Shown here one piece after another: positions 9,155 to 16,614 of a DNA stretch of 64,000 bases. The stretch is from Streptomyces gardneri (lineage in GTDB: Bacteria; Actinomycetota; Actinomycetes; Streptomycetales; Streptomycetaceae). The notes beneath the pieces were generated by a model that had not been told where the DNA came from, did not search any database, and saw only the letters and a list, made by a program, of their open reading frames with translations. The stretch is taken from assembly GCF_006539185.1 (NCBI RefSeq), contig NZ_BJMN01000026.1:62001-126000 (forward strand), given 5' to 3'. How positions within the stretch are numbered: the stretch's first letter is position 1; the number at the start of each line of letters is the position of its first letter. Position numbers and translations under genes: made by a program.

Positions 9155-9550
9155 TCAACCAGCGTGCACCTCCGTGTCCCGGTTCCGCGCGCCGGGGTGG
9201 ACGGGCAGCAGGGCCATGGCGGTGGTCAGGACGGCGAGCGCGAGCAGGGCCCGGGTGGCGGTGAAGACGCCGCCGAGGAAGAGCGCGACGGCCACGAGGG
9301 TCGTCAGGGCGAGGCCGAGCACGAGGGCGACGAGGGCGGTCTCCAGGAACACGGCCGGGTGCCCGCCCCGCCGCGCCCCGCCGGCCCGCCGCGCCCCGCC
9401 CGGCCGCAGCGCGAGCAGGGTCGCGAGACCCGGGCAGACGAGCAGGAAGGCGGTGACGGCGGCGACCCGCAGCGGGGCGGCGTCGGGCAGCGATATGGCG
9501 AGGAGCGCGAGCCACCCGGAGGCGGCGAGTCCCAGGCGCAGGAGTGTCAT
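9155..9550 (-). CDS. Small membrane protein, function unknown
   Basis: 131 residues with about four hydrophobic helices (SGWLALLAISL, VAAVTAFLLVCPGLATLLAL, FLETALVALVLGLALTTLVAVALFLGG split over two helices, and LLALAVLTTAMALLP). It begins 11 bp after the stop of the 611-residue membrane protein on the same strand and is probably cotranscribed. The cytoplasmic loop is Ala/Gly/Arg-rich with a short duplicated segment (GGARRAGGARRGG). No family is recognised. An auxiliary role to the larger membrane protein is inference from proximity only. Confidence 0.65.
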   Translation of the reverse strand: MTLLRLGLAASGWLALLAISLPDAAPLRVAAVTAFLLVCPGLATLLALRPGGARRAGGARRGGHPAVFLETALVALVLGLALTTLVAVALFLGGVFTATRALLALAVLTTAMALLPVHPGARNRDTEVHAG

Positions 9551-9561
9551 GGGGTGCCTCC

Positions 9562-11397
9562 TCAGTCGGGCGGCGGTGTCACGTAGCGGTAGACGATCGC
9601 GTCGCCGTTGTCGTAGACCTTCGTGAAGCCCGGCGCGTCCGACAACGCGGACTGCATCCGCTCCGGGAGGTCGGCCGGCAGTGCTCCGGTGACGTAGAGG
9701 TTCATGTCCTGGGCGCGGGAGAGCACGATGTACGCGGGGTGCTCCTCGGTGGCGCCGAAGACGAAGCCCTCCACCCCCTCCACCGGGTCGCGCACCAGCT
9801 CCCGCAACTCGTCCTTCTCCTGGTAGGCCAGCTTGACCCGGGGGTGTTTCTCGTAGTCCACGTCGAGGTCGGGCACGTCCTCGGTGAGCGTGACGAGCGT
9901 CGAGCCCGGTGGGGCGTGCTCGATCACGTACCGGGCGGCGGCGACCTCCTTGAGGGTGTACTGGTTCAGGGCCTCCTTGCCGTAGTAGCCGAAGACCAGC
10001 GCGCCGAACATGGTCAGGAGGAGGGGGTAGACGGCGAGCGTGCGCGCGACGGGCCGGCGGTCACCCGGTGGCAGCACGAGAGCCGCCACCAGGAACGCGG
10101 CGGCGGGCAGCGCGAAGAGATAGGCCCGGAAGAGCATCTCGCCGCCGTAGGCGTTGACGGCGAGCAGCGGCAGCGGGGCCGCGGCCAGCAGGGGCAGGCC
10201 CGTGCGCCGGGTCCACCGGCGGACCAGGAGACCGGCCAGGGCCAGGACGGCGACCGCCGCCGACAGCCCGCGGTCGACCCAGGACAGCAGGATCTGCCCC
10301 GGAGCGGCGTCGCCCAGGGCGGCCAGTCCGGAGGAGACGTTCTTGTCGGGCTCGGTGAGCGAATCGATGAGGTTGCTGATGTTCACGGAGATGTACGACC
10401 GGGCCACGGTGGCGTCCCAGGCGGCGGTGAGGACGACCGCGGCGATCAGTACCGGCAGCGCGAGCCGTCGGCTGCGGCGGGGCAGGGACAGCAGCGCCAT
10501 GGCGCTGATCAGCATCAGGGGCGTCAGCGGGTGCGAGACCACGATCGTGGCCACGATCACCACGACCACCACGAGGAGCCCGGGGGGCCAGCCGTCCCGC
10601 CTGCGCGGATCCGGGCGGGGGAGCGCCGACGACCGCAGCTGCCGGAAGAGGAGGGCGACCACGGTCATGAAGAGCAGGAAGGCGAAGGACTGCGGCGCGA
10701 AGTAGTCCTGACCCACCCACGAGCAGCTGTAGAAGATCCAGACCGCGCCCCACACGAGCCGTCGGTCGCGGGTCACCGACCTGTACAGCAGGAGCAGCGG
10801 CGCGAGCAGCAGGGCGTTGGCGAACGGGGGTGTCCAGGCGGCGTACCCGACGCTCGAATCGAGCCCGGTGGTCTGCAGGAACAGCGCGTGGAGCTGGAAG
10901 AAGCCCGGCCAGTCGTTGTAGACGGAGAACTTGTCCGCGTTCGGCACCTCGCCGCCGTGCCGGATCATCGCGTCGATGACCGCCAGGTGTTTCCAGGCCC
11001 AGGAGTAGCGCAGGGTCGGGTAGAGGAGCGTGGGGGTGGCGTGGAGCAGGGCGACCAGCGCGAGTACGTAGCCGGTCAGCCAGGCGCTGTGGGTGCGGCG
11101 GTCGGCGAGGGCCAGGCAGAAGCCCAGCGTGAGCAGGGCGGCCGCCACCCAGAACAGCGGGGGCAGCACCTGGAGGAGTCCGAGGTCGCGCATCCGGTCG
11201 ATCGGGACCGAGCGCAGCGATAGCAGCCAGAGGGCGACGGACAGGGGGAGGATCAGGCGGGACGCCCAGACGCGGGCGGCGGCGGACCGGGTCCGGGGGC
11301 GGTTCCGGGGCGGGTTTCGGGTGGTGTTGTCCTGCGTGGCGGCGGGCTTCTCGACAGCGTGACCGGGGCGACCCGGTGGGGCGGCGTCGTTCGTCAT
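9562..11397 (-). CDS. Large polytopic membrane protein, possible glycosyltransferase or polymerase
   Basis: 611 residues with roughly 12 hydrophobic segments followed by a ~120-residue soluble C-terminal domain (from about YVIEHAPPGSTLVTLTEDVP). The architecture matches actinobacterial GT39/GT-C-like or O-antigen-polymerase-like proteins: a short loop after the first helices carries NDWPGFFQLHALFL, and the C-terminal extracellular part resembles domains of GT-C enzymes. No DxD/ExD active-site pair is certain. Given the GT2/flippase operon nearby it is the best local candidate for a polymerase or lipid-linked glycosyltransferase. The ATG at 11397 is preferred over an in-frame ATG 33 bp upstream because GGGAAGG lies a few bases ahead of it. 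Confidence 0.6.
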   Translation of the reverse strand: MTNDAAPPGRPGHAVEKPAATQDNTTRNPPRNRPRTRSAAARVWASRLILPLSVALWLLSLRSVPIDRMRDLGLLQVLPPLFWVAAALLTLGFCLALADRRTHSAWLTGYVLALVALLHATPTLLYPTLRYSWAWKHLAVIDAMIRHGGEVPNADKFSVYNDWPGFFQLHALFLQTTGLDSSVGYAAWTPPFANALLLAPLLLLYRSVTRDRRLVWGAVWIFYSCSWVGQDYFAPQSFAFLLFMTVVALLFRQLRSSALPRPDPRRRDGWPPGLLVVVVVIVATIVVSHPLTPLMLISAMALLSLPRRSRRLALPVLIAAVVLTAAWDATVARSYISVNISNLIDSLTEPDKNVSSGLAALGDAAPGQILLSWVDRGLSAAVAVLALAGLLVRRWTRRTGLPLLAAAPLPLLAVNAYGGEMLFRAYLFALPAAAFLVAALVLPPGDRRPVARTLAVYPLLLTMFGALVFGYYGKEALNQYTLKEVAAARYVIEHAPPGSTLVTLTEDVPDLDVDYEKHPRVKLAYQEKDELRELVRDPVEGVEGFVFGATEEHPAYIVLSRAQDMNLYVTGALPADLPERMQSALSDAPGFTKVYDNGDAIVYRYVTPPPD

Positions 11398-11598
11398 GAC
11401 CTTCCCGCCCGTCGGACGGCCGCCCGACATGTGGGGCCGGCGGTGGTGCCCGCTCACCGGAACACGTCCGTGAGCTGTTCTGCGGGACCACACCTTCCGG
11501 CAAGCCGCAAAAAGGACATTATGGTGTGATTCTAGAACGCCCCCTGGTGTGAGGCCTGATGGGACATCGGGCCTCGGGGCACCCGAAGGGAGAGTCGT

Positions 11599-12879
11599 GT
11601 GAGCCCGCGCGCGCCGGACGACCCGCTCCTCGAACCGGCGGTGCCCGCGCTCGATCCGGCGGTGCCCGCGCTCCTCGCCAAGATCGGCGGATACCCCCAG
11701 CACCACGGCGGGCTCGGCGTGGTCCGCACCCTCGGCCGGGCCGGTGTCACCGTCCACGCCGTCGTCGAGGACCGGCTCACCCCGGTCGCGCTCTCCCGCC
11801 ACCTGTCCCGCGCGTTCGTCCGGCCGACGACCGGCCTGGAGCGGCAGGACGCGCTCGTCGCGGCCATGCTCGACATCGGCCGGTCCGTCGGGGCGCCCTG
11901 CGTCCCCGTGCCGACCGACGACGAGGCCGCGATCCTCTTCGCCGAGCACTACGCGACCCTGTCCGAGTGCTTCCTGCTGCCCCGGGTGCCCCCGGCCCTT
12001 CCGCGACTGCTGGCCGGAAAGGCGAGCCTGCACGTGCTCTGCGAGGAGCTGGGGATCGCCTCGCCGCGCACCAGGGCGCCCGTCACCCGCGACGAACTCG
12101 TCGACGCGGGCCGCGAGCTGGGCTTCCCCGTCGTGCTGAAGAACCGCGACGCGTGGACCAGGCTGCGCGACCCGGCCGTGGGCGGCACCACCGCGGTCCG
12201 TGACGAGCGCGACCTCCTGGACCGGTTCGCGCCGGGCATCCTGCCCCCGCTCCTGGTCCAGGAGTACATCCCCAGGGAGTGGGCGGAGGACTGGATCACC
12301 CACCTGTACTGCGGCACCGGCGGCGAGACCCGGGTCGCGTTCACCGGACTGAAGCTGCGCTCCTGGCCGCCGCACGCCGGGGTGACGACCCGGGCCGTGG
12401 CGCTGAGCAACCCCACGCTCGTGAAGCTGGCCGCGGACCTGTGCCGCCGGATCGGCTACAGCGGTGCGGCGGACCTCGACTGGCGCTACGACCGCCGCGA
12501 CGAGCGCTACAAACTGGTCGACTTCAATCCGCGGACCGGCGCGCAGTTCCGGCTGTTCGAGAACGTCTGCGGCGTGGACGTCGTACGGGCCATGCACCTC
12601 GACCTGACGGGTCGTGACGTGCCGCAGGGCCCGCAGGTCGACGGGCGGGTGTTCGTGGCGGGGCAGCTCGACCTGCCGTCGGTGCTGGCGTGGCTGCGCG
12701 AGGAGCACCGGCTCCCGCCCGCCCTGCTCCCGGGGCCGGAGGCCGAGCGCGCCTGGCTCAGCCGGGAGGACCCGCTGCCGGCGGCGGTCGAGGCGGTCCG
12801 GTTCCTCGGCACCGTCGCCCGCCGTGTCGGGCGGGACGTGCGCGCCAGGGCCGCGCGGGGGTCGCTATGGCCGCGTTAG
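11599..12879 (+). CDS. ATP-grasp domain carboxylate-amine/thiol ligase
   Basis: 426 residues. After a short tandem repeat near residues 12-22 (PAVPAL twice), the protein has an N-terminal carbamoyl-phosphate-synthase-like fold (KIGGYPQHHGGLGVVRTLG) and a central ATP-grasp domain. KASLHVLCEELGIASPRT and the strand FPVVLKNRDAW contain the ATP-binding Lys, QEYIP follows, and VDFNPRTGAQF near residue 310 carries the metal-binding Asn. The family ligates a carboxylate to an amine through an acyl phosphate. Close relatives occur in bacterial glycan and peptidoglycan-modifying loci. The GTG start follows GAAGGGAGAG. It heads a three-gene operon with a phosphotransferase and an acetyltransferase-like protein, suggesting synthesis of an amino-acid or amide decoration. 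Confidence 0.8.
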   Translation: MSPRAPDDPLLEPAVPALDPAVPALLAKIGGYPQHHGGLGVVRTLGRAGVTVHAVVEDRLTPVALSRHLSRAFVRPTTGLERQDALVAAMLDIGRSVGAPCVPVPTDDEAAILFAEHYATLSECFLLPRVPPALPRLLAGKASLHVLCEELGIASPRTRAPVTRDELVDAGRELGFPVVLKNRDAWTRLRDPAVGGTTAVRDERDLLDRFAPGILPPLLVQEYIPREWAEDWITHLYCGTGGETRVAFTGLKLRSWPPHAGVTTRAVALSNPTLVKLAADLCRRIGYSGAADLDWRYDRRDERYKLVDFNPRTGAQFRLFENVCGVDVVRAMHLDLTGRDVPQGPQVDGRVFVAGQLDLPSVLAWLREEHRLPPALLPGPEAERAWLSREDPLPAAVEAVRFLGTVARRVGRDVRARAARGSLWPR

Positions 12880-12919
12880 AGTGAAATGTTCGCATTTCGA
12901 TGCGTGGCCGGGAGGATCC

Positions 12920-14008
12920 GTGGACACCGCTCTCTCCCGGACCGTGCCGGGGGAGCGGCCCGGCCCCGGACGTTCGGGATGGAGCAGTCTCCTTCCGCTC
13001 GATCCGAACCCGCTGCTGACCCGCCCGTCCGACCTCGTGCGGGCCCACCGTCTCGCCGTACTGCTGCGCGGCGGGAGCGTCCGCTTCCGCGATCTGCACC
13101 GGCTGGAGCGGACCGTCTCCGACCTGCTGGTCTTCCGGCTGGAGGACCACGCGGCGGAACCCCTCGTGATCAAGCACCCGCGCAGCTCCCGCGCCGCCGG
13201 CTCCCTCACCCACGGCTGCGCGGCCCTGCGCGGACTGGCCGGGGACGACCGGGTCGGGGAGTGGCGACGACTGCTGCCGCAGGCCGAGGAGCTGCGGTAC
13301 GAGGGCCGGCTGCTGCTCGTGGCCGAGCGCTGCCTGCCGGGCGTCGAGGGGGACGTACTCCTGCGGCGCACCCCCGGCCGGACCCTGCCGCTGGCCGTCG
13401 CGGCGCTCGGCACCGTCGCGGCCCTGCACCGAGCGACCGGCCGCCCGGAGCGCGCCGAGCGCAGGACCGCCGACTGGGTGGACACCCGCCTCGCGGTGCT
13501 GACCCGGGAGGTCCCCTGGTGCGGCGGGGCACACGGCGCGACCGCCGTACGGGCCCTGCGGGACCGGCTCCACGGCGGTCTGGCCGGGCGCACCCTCACC
13601 ACGGCCTGGACCCACGGCGACTACCACCCCGGGAACATCCTGGTGAACGAGGAGAGCGGAGCGCTGTCCGGGGTGATCGACTGGGCGGACGCGCGCCCCG
13701 ACGGCCCGTGCGCCGTCGACTCGTACCTCTTCGTCCTCACCCTGCGCCAGCAGCGCGAGCGGCGGGAGCTGGGGCGGATCGTGGCCGACGCCGTGCGCCG
13801 CGGCGGCCTGCTGCCCGAGGACCGCGACCTGCTCGCCCACTCCGACGTCCCGCCCCCGCGGCAGGAGACCGACGAGGCCCTGCTGCCGCTGCTCACCTGG
13901 CTGTGGCACGTGGCGGGGAACGCGGCCAAGTCCGCGCGCTACGGACGCAGCCGCCGCTGGGTGGCAGGAAACGTGGTGCCGGTCCTCACCGAGGTGGCGC
14001 GGCGGTGA
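12920..14008 (+). CDS. Aminoglycoside phosphotransferase/choline-kinase-fold protein (APH family)
   Basis: 362 residues with a GTG start preceded by GGGAGGA. The kinase-like fold is recognised by LVIKHPRSSRAAG (ATP-binding Lys), THGDYHPGNILV (catalytic HGDxxxxN loop) and GVIDWADARPDG (metal-binding Asp of the DFG-equivalent). APH-fold enzymes phosphorylate hydroxyls of small molecules, including sugars and choline-type headgroups. Antibiotic resistance should not be assumed. Its position between an ATP-grasp ligase and a FemAB/GNAT-like protein suggests it phosphorylates an intermediate of the same surface-glycan or lipid decoration. The stop overlaps the next start (GTGA). Confidence 0.8.
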   Translation: MDTALSRTVPGERPGPGRSGWSSLLPLDPNPLLTRPSDLVRAHRLAVLLRGGSVRFRDLHRLERTVSDLLVFRLEDHAAEPLVIKHPRSSRAAGSLTHGCAALRGLAGDDRVGEWRRLLPQAEELRYEGRLLLVAERCLPGVEGDVLLRRTPGRTLPLAVAALGTVAALHRATGRPERAERRTADWVDTRLAVLTREVPWCGGAHGATAVRALRDRLHGGLAGRTLTTAWTHGDYHPGNILVNEESGALSGVIDWADARPDGPCAVDSYLFVLTLRQQRERRELGRIVADAVRRGGLLPEDRDLLAHSDVPPPRQETDEALLPLLTWLWHVAGNAAKSARYGRSRRWVAGNVVPVLTEVARR

Positions 14009-15123
14009 GCGGGGAAGCGGTGAGCAGGGAGGCGGTGAGCACCGTGGAGGTCCTCGACCGGACCACCGAGGCGGGCCCGGTGCGGGTGACGACCCCCGCA
14101 CCGCGCGAGGAGTGGTGGCGGCTGGCCGAGGAGGACCCGGCCACGCTCGTCACCCAGACGCCGACCTGGCTCGACTCCCTCTGCGCGGCCGGCCCCTTCG
14201 AGGACGCCAGCCGGCTGTACGTCTTCGAGGGCGGCCGCCGGCTCGTCGTCCCCCTCGCCCGGCGCCGCGGACTGCCCGGGTGGCTGAGCGCCGAGGAGTC
14301 CTGGCCGTCCGGCTGGGGGATCGGCGGACCGCTGGCGGCCCCGGGCGCGCCCGACGAGGAGGAGGCCGCGGTCGTCCTCCGCGATCTGGCCCGGCGCCCG
14401 GCGCTGCGGGTCGGCGTGCGGTTCGGGCCTGACGCCGACCCGGTGTGGCCGGCCGCAGCCCCTCCCGACTTCGCCACCGAGGCCCTGACGACATACGTGC
14501 TGGACCTGAGCGGGGGCTTCGACGAGGTCTGGGCGCACCGCTTCCACGGGCGGGTGAGGCGTGACGTGCGCAAGGCGGAGCGCTCGCCCGTCGAGGTGGA
14601 GGCCGACCGCGAGGGCCGGCTGGTGGGGGAGTTCTACGGCTTGTACGAGACGTCCATGGTGCGGTGGGCAGGGCAGCAGCACGAGCCCAGGGCGTTCGCC
14701 CGCCTGCGCCAGTCCCGGGCGTTTCCGCGGCGGTACCTGGAGGAGGTCGCCGACCGGTTCGGTGCCTCGTGCGCCGTCTACCTGGCCCGGGTGGACGGGG
14801 AGCCGGCCGCCGGCGTGGTGGTGCTGTCGTACGGCGGCCGGGCCAAGTACTGGCGCGGTGCGATGGACCGGGACCTGGCCCATCCGGTGCGGGCCAACTT
14901 CCTGCTGCAGCGGCTCGCGATCGAGGACGCGTGCACCGAGGGCCGGACGGCCTACGTCATGGGCGACTCCCGCCCGGGGTCCCCGCTCGCGCACTTCAAG
15001 GAGGGCTTCGGGGCCGAGGGGCTCCCCTCCCTCCGCTGCCGCCGGGAACGCCTTCCCCTCACCGAGACGGACCGCCTCCTGCGGACCACGGCGAAGCGGC
15101 TGCTGCGCTTCCGGGACGCCTGA
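14005..15123 (+). CDS. FemAB/GNAT-like acyltransferase (BioF2-like acetyltransferase domain)
   Basis: 372 residues, translationally coupled to the phosphotransferase. The first ~20 residues repeat the sequence around GEAVSREAVS. Residues ~150-330 show the double-GNAT-type acyltransferase fold of XrtA-associated/FemAB-like proteins: FHGRVRRDVRKAERSPVEVE, an AVYLARVDGEPAAGVVVLSY strand pair, KYWRGAMDRD and YVMGDSRPGSPLAHFKEGFG. This family transfers acyl or aminoacyl groups to glycan or peptidoglycan precursors. It ends the 14.5-kb block separating mqnP from the ubiX-like gene. The substrate is not visible; decoration of the polymer made by the 1564-6953 operon is inference. Confidence 0.72.
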   Translation: MSGEAVSREAVSTVEVLDRTTEAGPVRVTTPAPREEWWRLAEEDPATLVTQTPTWLDSLCAAGPFEDASRLYVFEGGRRLVVPLARRRGLPGWLSAEESWPSGWGIGGPLAAPGAPDEEEAAVVLRDLARRPALRVGVRFGPDADPVWPAAAPPDFATEALTTYVLDLSGGFDEVWAHRFHGRVRRDVRKAERSPVEVEADREGRLVGEFYGLYETSMVRWAGQQHEPRAFARLRQSRAFPRRYLEEVADRFGASCAVYLARVDGEPAAGVVVLSYGGRAKYWRGAMDRDLAHPVRANFLLQRLAIEDACTEGRTAYVMGDSRPGSPLAHFKEGFGAEGLPSLRCRRERLPLTETDRLLRTTAKRLLRFRDA

Positions 15124-15178
15124 CCCGGACGGTGCCGCGCCCAGGCCCGCTTTTTCCTGGCCGGATAGGCTCTCTGTC

Positions 15179-15862
15179 GTGGAGTCGCAGGAATTGAAGA
15201 GTCGTCGGCCCTGGATCGTGGGGGTCTCCGGTGCGTCGGGCACCCCGTACGCCGCCGCCGTGCTGAGGGGACTGCTCGCCGCCGGGGAGAGTGTCGACCT
15301 CGTCGTGTCGCGGGCCTCGCGGCTCACGCTCCTCGACGAGACGGGCATCTCCTTCCGGGACGCGCACTGGCGCGAGGACCTGGCGACCTGGCTGGCGCGG
15401 GGCGCCGACGGGAAGCCCGGCACGTTCGACGTGTCCTCGGAGCTCGCGGACGTGCGGTACTGGGCGGCCGGGGACCTGGCCGCGGGGCCGTCCTCGGGCT
15501 CGTACCCGGCGAAGGGGATGCTGGTGGTGCCGGCCTCGACCGCCGCGGTGGCGGGAGTGGCGCTGGGGCTCTCGAAGGACCTGCTCCAGCGGGTCGCGAG
15601 TGTCACGCTGAAGGAGCGGCGGCCGCTGGTGGTCGCCGTGCGGGAGACCCCGCTGAACGGTCAGACGCTCAAGCACATGGTGACGCTGGACGAGGCGGGC
15701 GCCGTGGTGCTGCCCGCCTCTCCGGCGTTCTACGCGGGGGCGACGCACATCCAGGATCTGGTGGACTTCGTCGCCGGGCGGGTACTGGACGCGGCAGGTG
15801 TGCCGCACCAGCTGTACCGCCGGTGGGAGGGAGAGCTGGGTTCCGCTCTCCAGGCTGATTAG
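15179..15862 (+). CDS. UbiX-family flavin prenyltransferase (menaquinone-pathway paralogue)
   Basis: 227 residues. The UbiX/PAD1 fold is shown by the N-terminal WIVGVSGASGTPYAAAVLRG flavin loop, VDLVVSRASRLTL, the MLVVPASTAAVAGVALGLS segment, and the RRPLVVAVRETPLN...HMVTL and ASPAFY motifs near the C-terminus. UbiX enzymes make prenylated FMN for UbiD-type decarboxylases. In the futalosine pathway the UbiD/UbiX pair decarboxylates the prenylated naphthoate. A UbiD gene is not in this window and is expected on the other side of mqnP. The GTG start has no Shine-Dalgarno. TAGGCT lies 7 nt upstream, consistent with a leaderless transcript. Confidence 0.88.
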   Translation: MESQELKSRRPWIVGVSGASGTPYAAAVLRGLLAAGESVDLVVSRASRLTLLDETGISFRDAHWREDLATWLARGADGKPGTFDVSSELADVRYWAAGDLAAGPSSGSYPAKGMLVVPASTAAVAGVALGLSKDLLQRVASVTLKERRPLVVAVRETPLNGQTLKHMVTLDEAGAVVLPASPAFYAGATHIQDLVDFVAGRVLDAAGVPHQLYRRWEGELGSALQAD

Positions 15863-15993
15863 CGCTTCTTGGCGCGCTTCTTCGCGGCGCGCTTCGAGGC
15901 GGAGACCGACTGGTGGGCACGCGAGCGGTTGGCCAGGTCCTGCAGCTCGCGCATACGGGCGTAGGCCATCTCGATCGTGTACACGGTGAACAC
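15859..15993 (-). CDS. Conserved-looking small basic protein (~44 aa)
   Basis: A short frame on the minus strand between the ubiX-like gene and the Lrp gene. It reads V-F-T-V-Y-T-I-E-M-A-Y-A-R-M-R-E-L-Q-D-L and so on and ends in a strongly basic tail of K/R/A (KRAAKKRAKKR). AGGAG precedes the start by 2 nt for GTG 15993 or 11 nt for GTG 15984, and an internal ATG at 15969 is also possible. The stop codon overlaps the ubiX-like stop on the opposite strand by 4 bp. Third codon positions are almost all G/C, arguing for real coding. The tail resembles nucleic-acid-binding extensions. Function is unknown. Confidence 0.6.
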   Translation of the reverse strand: MFTVYTIEMAYARMRELQDLANRSRAHQSVSASKRAAKKRAKKR

Positions 15994-16030
15994 CACTCCT
16001 GAAAGATCGTCTTTGATCTACTGAAAGATT

Positions 16031-16050
16031 CACAGGGTGTCTTCCCTGTG
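16031..16050. promoter_or_regulatory. Inverted repeat in the divergent promoter of the small ORF and Lrp gene
   Basis: CACAGGG, a 6-nt spacer and CCCTGTG form a perfect 7-bp-arm repeat in an unusually AT-rich gap (15994-16109). Next to it are two copies of TGAAAGAT (near 16000 and 16022) and a TAGATTCTATA stretch that could hold a -10. A likely use is autoregulation by the adjacent Lrp protein; a transcript hairpin is the alternative. Confidence 0.4.
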
Positions 16051-16109
16051 TACCTTAGATTCTATACCCAAACTCGCGGTATCGCTGGACAATGGAAGGC
16101 TTCATACCT

Positions 16110-16565
16110 ATGGACGCCGTGGACAGGCAGCTCATCCAGGCTCTGCGTGAGAACGGTCGCGCCTCGTACGCCGAGCTCGGCCGGCTCGTCGGGCTCTCCG
16201 GCCCCTCCGTCACCGACCGCATCAACCGTCTTGAGGCGGCCGGGGTCATCACGGGCTACCGCGCCACCGTCGACGCCGCCTCGCTCGGCCTCGGCGTCAC
16301 CGCCCTCATCGGCATCTCCCTCTCCGACGCCGCCGACCACGAGGACGTGGCCCGCCGCCTCAAGGACCTCGCCGAGATCGAGGACTGCTGGTTCATCGCC
16401 GGCGACGACTCCTTCATGCTCAAGGTCCGCGTCAGCGACGTCGACGGCCTGGAGAAGACGATCCGCCGCCTCAGCGGCACGAAGGGCGTCTCCCGCACCC
16501 GTACGACGATCGTGCTCTCCACCAAGTGGGAGAACCGGGTCGGAGACCTGCCCGAAGAGGGCTGA
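16110..16565 (+). CDS. Lrp/AsnC-family transcriptional regulator
   Basis: About 151 residues. An N-terminal winged HTH (MDAVDRQLIQALRENGRASY, then LGRLVGLSGPSVTDRINRLE) is followed by the RAM/ligand-sensing domain (ALIGISLSD, then EIEDCWFIAGDDSFMLKV and TIVLSTKW). Such proteins form octamers that respond to amino acids or related ligands. The ATG at 16110 is preferred because GGAAGG sits 10 nt upstream; an in-frame ATG at 16092 would add six residues. It lies directly upstream of mqnE on the same strand, suggesting control of menaquinone genes, but no target has been demonstrated from sequence. Confidence 0.9.
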   Translation: MDAVDRQLIQALRENGRASYAELGRLVGLSGPSVTDRINRLEAAGVITGYRATVDAASLGLGVTALIGISLSDAADHEDVARRLKDLAEIEDCWFIAGDDSFMLKVRVSDVDGLEKTIRRLSGTKGVSRTRTTIVLSTKWENRVGDLPEEG

Positions 16566-16614
16566 GAGTACGGTGGTGGAGCCTGATTTCGGAGACAAAG
16601 GGAGGCGGCCGTAC

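Noticed and set aside
9562..12708. Very long antisense reading frames (for example a ~1000-codon frame at 9562-12708 on the minus strand and similar ones at 23345-26638 and 52205-55252)
   Set aside because: They are the third-position GC shadow of real genes. Their translations outside the true gene are Arg/Pro/Ala-rich without family motifs.
12920..14008. Aminoglycoside resistance gene
   Set aside because: The APH fold is generic, and its operon with ATP-grasp and FemAB-like genes points to biosynthesis. No resistance-type specificity can be read from the sequence.
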